From: Pseudobdellovibrionaceae bacterium
Lineage (GTDB): Bacteria; Bdellovibrionota; Bdellovibrionia; Bdellovibrionales; UBA1609
DNA length: 36,550 bases
Direction of reading: 5' to 3'
Assembly: GCA_018663505.1 (NCBI GenBank)
Contig: JABJQG010000044.1
Location: forward strand, 1-36,550
Part shown: piece by piece, positions 32,823 through 36,550 of the stretch
Numbering within the stretch: the first letter of the stretch is position 1
Layout: the number at the start of each line of letters is the position of its first letter
The notes under the pieces: generated by a model
Databases searched by the model: none
Told to the model about the DNA's origin: nothing
What the model saw: only the letters and a program-made list of their open reading frames with translations
Translations under genes and position numbers: made by a program

Positions 32823-33569
32823 ATGAAGCAACTATTAAAAGGAATGTTTCTGCATGAAATCGACATTCGATTTATTAAATACCTACATGCCATGAAGGTT
32901 GCAACATACGCACAGGCCACTAGAGATATATATTTGGGTTATCATCAAGATAGTGTTGGTAAGCGAATTAGAAAGATGGAAAGCAATAAGCTACTACAAA
33001 GTAGTAGAGCTAGAGTCCTACTTAATGGTAAGTGTGTTGTGCATTTATCAAAAAAAGGATTTTTACAGTTTGTGCGAAGAGGTGATGAACAGAGAGTTGA
33101 ATTAAAAAGTGATTCTGTAGCGCATGACCTTACATTAGTAGATTTACGAAATGCTTTTTTAAAGTCAAAGCAAGTTAAGCGGTATCTTTCAGAAAATGAA
33201 CTTCAGACATGGGGCCACTCTTTATGTGATGCTGCTTACTCTTCCTTTGTTAATCTAAATTCAGATGCCGTAGTAGACATTCAATTTACAAAGGGCATCT
33301 TGAGAGTGCCTGTTGAGTACGAAGCTCATCAAAAATCTGATGAACGATATGAGAAAGTATTAAATAAGTATTATAACAGTGATGAAACAGAAGTTGTTCT
33401 TTTTGTATGTGGTTCTAGTCAAATAATGAACAAAGTTATTGGATTAGAAAAATTAAAATACAAAGTCGAGCAACCAAAGTTCTTTTACTCTTTGGCTGAT
33501 AATATTTTAAAAAATGGATCTATGAGTTTCATTAACTGTAGAGATATTCTACTTACACTCGATGCATAA
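32823..33569 (+). CDS. Replication-relaxation family protein
   Basis: 248 aa. An N-terminal winged-helix region (IDIRFIKYLHAMKVATYAQATRDIYLG to GKRIRKMESNKLLQ, then a VVHLSKKG strand) is followed by the Replic_Relax core with VDIQFTKGILRVPVEYEAHQKSDERYEKVLNKYYNSDE, the family's E-x-D/H-x(3-5)-R-Y-x2-K-x3-Y pattern. These proteins act in plasmid/ICE replication initiation or DNA relaxation. It is the best relaxase or oriT-binding candidate, since no classical MOB relaxase is encoded. TAGGGGAG before ATG; coupled to the FtsK-type gene (15 nt apart). Confidence 0.8.
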   Translation: MKQLLKGMFLHEIDIRFIKYLHAMKVATYAQATRDIYLGYHQDSVGKRIRKMESNKLLQSSRARVLLNGKCVVHLSKKGFLQFVRRGDEQRVELKSDSVAHDLTLVDLRNAFLKSKQVKRYLSENELQTWGHSLCDAAYSSFVNLNSDAVVDIQFTKGILRVPVEYEAHQKSDERYEKVLNKYYNSDETEVVLFVCGSSQIMNKVIGLEKLKYKVEQPKFFYSLADNILKNGSMSFINCRDILLTLDA

Positions 33570-33575
33570 ATAAAG

Positions 33576-33591
33576 TGGCCGAAAGGTTGCA
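33576..33591 (+). promoter_or_regulatory. Sigma-54-like element with direct repeats
   Basis: TGGCCG, 5 nt, TTGCA: GG and GC doublets spaced 10 bp, -12 perfect, -24 one off consensus. It overlaps GAAAGGT direct repeats (33581-33587 and 33592-33598), spaced one helical turn. No intact CTACAA-N4-TTGTAG site lies upstream. Confidence 0.35.
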
Positions 33592-33908
33592 GAAAGGTGG
33601 TCGGAACATGATACCTACAAAACTATCTATACTATTGAAATCATTAACTACTCGAAATAAAATTTTTAAGACTGTATGTACTTTTCGACAATCTCACTGT
33701 CACATTGCCCTCACTCCATATCTATCCTCTATCTGCTGAATATACTCTATCATCACCCACTCAAGCACCTCGGCTGGCTCCACTCACGAATAGAAAACAA
33801 ATCTTTGATTGCTGTAGAACAATTGAAAGCACTTCTTTTGACTGTAAAATATGAGGGGTAATTTAACAAATTTTTACCAGGTGATTTCACAAAAAATTCA
33901 AAATTAAT

Positions 33909-33933
33909 AGGGGGCGTTCAGCCCTCTTTTTTT
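33909..33933 (+). terminator. Rho-independent terminator
   Basis: Stem AGGGGGC and GCCCTCT (one G-T pair), loop GTTCA, followed by seven T. It separates the transfer region from the right-end gene block. Confidence 0.75.
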
Positions 33934-33958
33934 AATCAAAAAAAATGGAGGATCAAAT

Positions 33959-34279
33959 ATGTTCTTTTCGGACGAGCAATGGGCAGAGTTATGCCCACTT
34001 TTACCGATGTACCAACTATCACTCAAAGGAGGCAGGCCAAGATTAGATAAAAGAAAAATACTTGAAGGTATTATATTTGTTTTTCAAAATCGAATACCTT
34101 GGAAGGGAGTTCCAAAGGTTTACGGGTCAGGAACCGCATTAAATAATTACTTTAGAGAGTGGGCGGAAAATGGAGTTTTTCACGATCTAAAAGAACATCA
34201 GTTTTCAATCATTCATTGTCTCGACTGGGACAAGATCAACGCAATCAAAAAATCCACTGAGCAACCTGCTCAAAACTAA
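33959..34279 (+). CDS. Stand-alone IS5-type transposase N-terminal domain (DUF4096)
   Basis: 106 aa covering the DUF4096 DNA-binding region: SDEQWAELCPLLP, KGGRPRLDKRKILEGIIFVFQNRIPWKGVPKVYGSG and FREWAENGVFHDL. These are the start of IS5/ISL2-type transposases. The DDE catalytic domain is absent and the frame ends cleanly in a stop (34277-34279), with a good Shine-Dalgarno (TGGAGG 9 nt upstream) and no IS ends visible. It may be a domesticated DNA-binding protein. The alternative is an IS remnant, though the intact start signal and syntenic spacing argue for a retained gene. Confidence 0.75.
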   Translation: MFFSDEQWAELCPLLPMYQLSLKGGRPRLDKRKILEGIIFVFQNRIPWKGVPKVYGSGTALNNYFREWAENGVFHDLKEHQFSIIHCLDWDKINAIKKSTEQPAQN

Positions 34280-34301
34280 TTACCAAAGGATATTTAATAC
34301 T

Positions 34302-34667
34302 ATGGAAGATTCAATTAAGAATGAGGGCATTGCTACGCCTAAAAAGAAAGTGGTGAACAACACAACTCCAATTCGAGTACGAAAAGCTACATCTAGGACT
34401 ATTCGGACAGTTTTAAACAAGCTTAATAGAAAACAGCTCGGTAGGCGAGTCACAGTGGATGATGTAGTGGCAAAGGCATTAACTATGTTAACAGATGAAT
34501 CCTTAGAGGAGGTTAAGCAGTCTACTTTTTCAAGCAAGGATCACCTTGAATTACAGTACCAAGAATATTGTCAAAAAAACGGACAAGTTACCAAAGAAAA
34601 ATTTCTTGATATGCTGCTTAAAGCTGGTTTACCCACTCTGAAGAAATCGCCAGAAAGCGACTCATAA
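34302..34667 (+). CDS. Small basic protein, possible DNA-binding accessory factor
   Basis: 121 aa. A basic N-terminal half (TTPIRVRKATSRTIRTVLNKLNRKQLGRRVTVDDVVAKALTML) has the look of a short strand followed by two helices, compatible with ribbon-helix-helix relaxosome or partition factors but not diagnostic. The C-terminal half is polar and helical. AAAGGA is upstream of the ATG; 22 nt after the DUF4096 gene, likely the same transcript. Confidence 0.55.
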   Translation: MEDSIKNEGIATPKKKVVNNTTPIRVRKATSRTIRTVLNKLNRKQLGRRVTVDDVVAKALTMLTDESLEEVKQSTFSSKDHLELQYQEYCQKNGQVTKEKFLDMLLKAGLPTLKKSPESDS

Positions 34668-34750
34668 AATTCTTAAAACTCAACGACATCACTGAATAAA
34701 TTTTCTTGGCGTTCCGCCATTTTTCCGTGATTTTCCCTGGAGAAAATGCT

Positions 34751-35035
34751 ATGTTTAATGAAGATAAAAAAGTTATTAGTATGCCGTCTTGTGCGTCTAC
34801 TGATGACAAGCTCTTTGATAATAAAATAGAAGTAATAATGGCGTTAAACCATCATGTGTTTAACGAAAAAGAAGCAGCTTTTTACTGTAGGTGCAAGGTT
34901 GATAGCATACGTTATCATGCACTGAGGTCAAGAAAGCTGACGTTTTGTGATTTTACTAAAGATGGATTGGTCTTTCTCAAATCTGACCTTGATTCGTTTC
35001 TGCAACTTTCTAGAAAGCAGGGCTATCGAGGCTAA
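34751..35035 (+). CDS. Excisionase-like HTH protein
   Basis: 94 aa from ATG 34751, with CTGGAG 8 nt upstream; the longer frame from TTG 34706 lacks this signal. A compact winged-helix/MerR-type HTH (VFNEKEAAFYCRCKVDSIRYHALRSRKLTFCDFTKDGLVFLKSDLDSFL) has the E/K-x-A-A-x-Y-C-x-V turn and VFLKSDLDSFL end of HTH_17 excisionases. It lies 12 nt before the integrase gene. Likely the recombination-directionality factor. Confidence 0.7.
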   Translation: MFNEDKKVISMPSCASTDDKLFDNKIEVIMALNHHVFNEKEAAFYCRCKVDSIRYHALRSRKLTFCDFTKDGLVFLKSDLDSFLQLSRKQGYRG

Positions 35036-35047
35036 AGGAGAAAAACT

Positions 35048-36406
35048 ATGAATGAATTAGTACAAATTGATGTATCTATAGAGTATGCCCCAAAAGTTTA
35101 TGTGCATAAACGCAAATGGGGTTGGTACTGGAAGTTTGAGCTTCCTAATGGGAAATGGTTTTATGGTCGTGCTCCTGGCGATGATGAACAGTCAGCCAGG
35201 AGAAATGCTAGTAAAAAGGAAAGAGAACTTGCTAAAGGACTTTTCAATAAAAAAGAAGTTGAAAAACTTCAACAAAGTTCTAATAAGCTTTCGACTTTTG
35301 AAATGGCAATTAATGATTATATAGACCATCTTCAAGCTGAAGGAGTTTCACCCAACTATATTAGCAGTGAGAGGGCTACGTTAGCTCCTTCCGCTACGAT
35401 TTTAGAAAGTAAGTTTAGAGTGAAGTATGTTCATAAACTTACTGAGGATGAAGCCTATACTTTTCGGAGACATTTACTTGAACGTGTAAAAGCTGAAGAA
35501 ATTAAAAGAGTAACTGCTTTTAATAATCTTAATGCGATGAAACGCTTGTTTAAATGGCTAAAGAAAAGAAAAATGATCCTTCAAAACCCTTGGTTGGAAG
35601 TCGAAGCCATTCCAGTACCGAAAGAAGAAAGGGCAAGAACAGTTGCCCCTTCAAGTGAGATACTTCCTCAATTGTTATCTGCAAACTATACACATCGCTA
35701 TGAGTTCCCAATAAAAGAATTTGCTTATGGGCTTTTTCGGACGGGAGCACGTAAAGAAGAGTTGTTGTATTTAGAAGTGGATGATGTGAATTGGGAAACA
35801 GGGCTATGGATTATTCGACCAAAGGAATGTCCTATTAAGCATGGAATGAAATGGTCGCCCAAATATGGAAAGACCAGAGAAACAATTATTCCTGCTGATG
35901 TTTTGGAGATGTTGAAACCTTTAGTTGAAAGGGCCATTAATCACCGAGTTGTCGGTTATACTCCAAATAAAAAAGGTAAAATGATTCCGGTTGATGCGCG
36001 ATTTATTTTTACAATGATTGATCGTCGTTTATCTAGCCAGAGCCAAGAACCTATTTACAGGAGATCCGACTCAGTTCGGGGTGCCTGGGGAGCCTTATTT
36101 GTGGCTGCTGGTTTAGCAGAGGCCAAAGAAAGTTCAAGTCCAAGCACAAGGAAGTATAAAGACGGTAAAAAGATGCGGACAGACTACAGTGTACCATTTA
36201 CAAGGCATGATATGCGAAGAGGATTTAACCTAGCGGCAAAAGAAGCTGGTATGTCTTTAGATGAGAGATCATCAATTCTTGGGCATGGTCGTGAAGTAAA
36301 TGAAAATCATTATTGTGGAAAACCGAAACTAGATACCAAAAAAATTGCAGAAATACTTAACGAGCGAATGTGGAAAAATGAAAATGGACTGAAGGGTGTG
36401 GGGTAA
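35048..36406 (+). CDS. int: Tyrosine recombinase (ICE integrase)
   Basis: 452 aa. An N-terminal Arm/SAM-like part (residues about 20-170) precedes the catalytic domain: first Arg at 235 (FRTGARKEELLYLEVDDV), box II HxxR His387 and Arg390 (TRHDMRRGF), His413 (LGHGREVNENHY) and nucleophile Tyr422. All catalytic residues are present, so the enzyme looks active. AAAGGAGA lies 8 nt before ATG. The gene ends 144 bp from the window edge, so the matching attachment site could be just outside. Confidence 0.93.
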   Translation: MNELVQIDVSIEYAPKVYVHKRKWGWYWKFELPNGKWFYGRAPGDDEQSARRNASKKERELAKGLFNKKEVEKLQQSSNKLSTFEMAINDYIDHLQAEGVSPNYISSERATLAPSATILESKFRVKYVHKLTEDEAYTFRRHLLERVKAEEIKRVTAFNNLNAMKRLFKWLKKRKMILQNPWLEVEAIPVPKEERARTVAPSSEILPQLLSANYTHRYEFPIKEFAYGLFRTGARKEELLYLEVDDVNWETGLWIIRPKECPIKHGMKWSPKYGKTRETIIPADVLEMLKPLVERAINHRVVGYTPNKKGKMIPVDARFIFTMIDRRLSSQSQEPIYRRSDSVRGAWGALFVAAGLAEAKESSSPSTRKYKDGKKMRTDYSVPFTRHDMRRGFNLAAKEAGMSLDERSSILGHGREVNENHYCGKPKLDTKKIAEILNERMWKNENGLKGVG

Positions 36407-36550
36407 ATGTTGGTGCCCACGGTCCTAAGGTAGTCGAACACCCAATGCTTGTAAAGCGGGTGTGCTCGGCGGAGTGGAAACGACCTAATTTGGATTTAAC
36501 GGAGCTGGCAAGACACCGTTGGGTGCTGAAATGGTCTATTTCAAAACTTA
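36407..36550. other. Right-end non-coding sequence, possible att region
   Basis: 144 bp without a gene. It contains a hairpin ACACCC...GGGTGT (36438-36463 region) and the octamer TGGTGCCC (36411-36418), shared with the tRNA-Leu fragment at 135-142. Further on, TCGAACACCC resembles a T-arm complement (TCGAACTCCC in the left fragment). A complete tRNA cannot be folded. Confidence 0.35.

Larger units (their letters stand above)
33570..33958. other. Non-coding region, candidate oriT
   Basis: 389 bp with no convincing gene; a 61-aa frame lies here but is not supported. It starts with a TGGCCG-N5-TTGCA sigma-54-like element and two GAAAGGT copies 11 bp apart, has a pyrimidine-rich plus strand from 33690 to 33790, and ends in a terminator. 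Its position directly after the replication-relaxation gene makes it the most plausible oriT, but no nick-site consensus was recognised. Confidence 0.4.

Noticed and set aside
33700-33783. Minus-strand 27-aa frame starting at GTG
   Set aside because: Protein-like residue pattern, but too short, with a stop just before the GTG and no ribosome-binding site.
33676-33861. Plus-strand 61-aa frame in the candidate oriT region
   Set aside because: No Shine-Dalgarno, composition unlike neighbours, no recognisable domain.
36419-36433. 23S rRNA fragment
   Set aside because: 15-nt identity only; flanking bases do not continue the rRNA match, so chance or a mosaic cannot be separated.
36411-36500. tRNA gene on the minus strand after the integrase
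   Set aside because: The 3' end looks tRNA-like, but the T stem would need a 5-nt insertion and no pairing acceptor or anticodon stem can be made.

Overview
The window looks like an integrative conjugative element (ICE) from a low-GC Gram-negative bacterium. A Bdellovibrionota-like host is my best guess, from the overall gene style: AT-rich DNA, lipoboxes, Sec signal peptides, an NtrC-type sigma-54 activator and an F-type type IV secretion system (T4SS). Nothing in the sequence fixes the taxon. The right end carries a tyrosine recombinase (about 35.0-36.4 kb) next to an excisionase-like protein. The left end carries a truncated tRNA-Leu(CAA) 3' part (135-201), typical of an attachment-site scar. 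A matching intact tRNA is not in the window, so the element may continue past 36550.

Left cargo (0.4-6.0 kb). A HigB/HigA-like toxin-antitoxin pair on the minus strand is followed by a complete diversity-generating retroelement (DGR). The DGR consists of an Ig-like lipoprotein, a secreted 661-aa target protein with a C-terminal DUF1566/C-type-lectin-like variable domain, a terminal hairpin, an Avd protein, the template repeat (TR) and a DGR reverse transcriptase with IGNLTSQ and YVDD motifs. TR (4733-4848) and VR (3907-4031) differ only at template adenines, plus a three-codon length difference in an AAY tract. From 6.0 to 7.7 kb lie small hypothetical genes, an NTF2-like protein and a second, degenerate tRNA fragment (6016-6048).

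Regulatory module (7.7-14.4 kb). One operon encodes an NtrC-type sigma-54 activator, a secreted 160-aa protein, a periplasmic family-5 peptide-binding protein, a HExxH protein resembling RiPP peptide beta-hydroxylases, and a membrane hybrid histidine kinase. There is no ABC permease or ATPase. Three copies of the palindrome CTACAA-N4-TTGTAG sit upstream of a near-perfect -24/-12 promoter for this operon. Three more copies, some degenerate, sit upstream of a second -24/-12-like site in front of the transfer operon at 15.3 kb. I infer a modified-peptide sensing circuit that controls conjugation. This is the most exciting candidate for an undescribed system here.

Transfer region (15.3-33.6 kb). 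Two orphan sigma-region-4-like proteins and small genes lead into TraU-like, a GspE/PilB-type ATPase (unusual for an F-type system), a TraF-like thioredoxin, pilin-like, TraL, TraE, TraK, TraB, TraV, TraC, TraH-like, an inverted HEPN-like cargo gene, TraG-N-like, an FtsK-type coupling ATPase and a replication-relaxation protein. No classical MOB relaxase is visible. A 389-bp non-coding stretch (33570-33958) is the best oriT candidate. It is followed by a stand-alone IS5-type DUF4096 DNA-binding protein, a small basic protein, the excisionase-like protein and the integrase.
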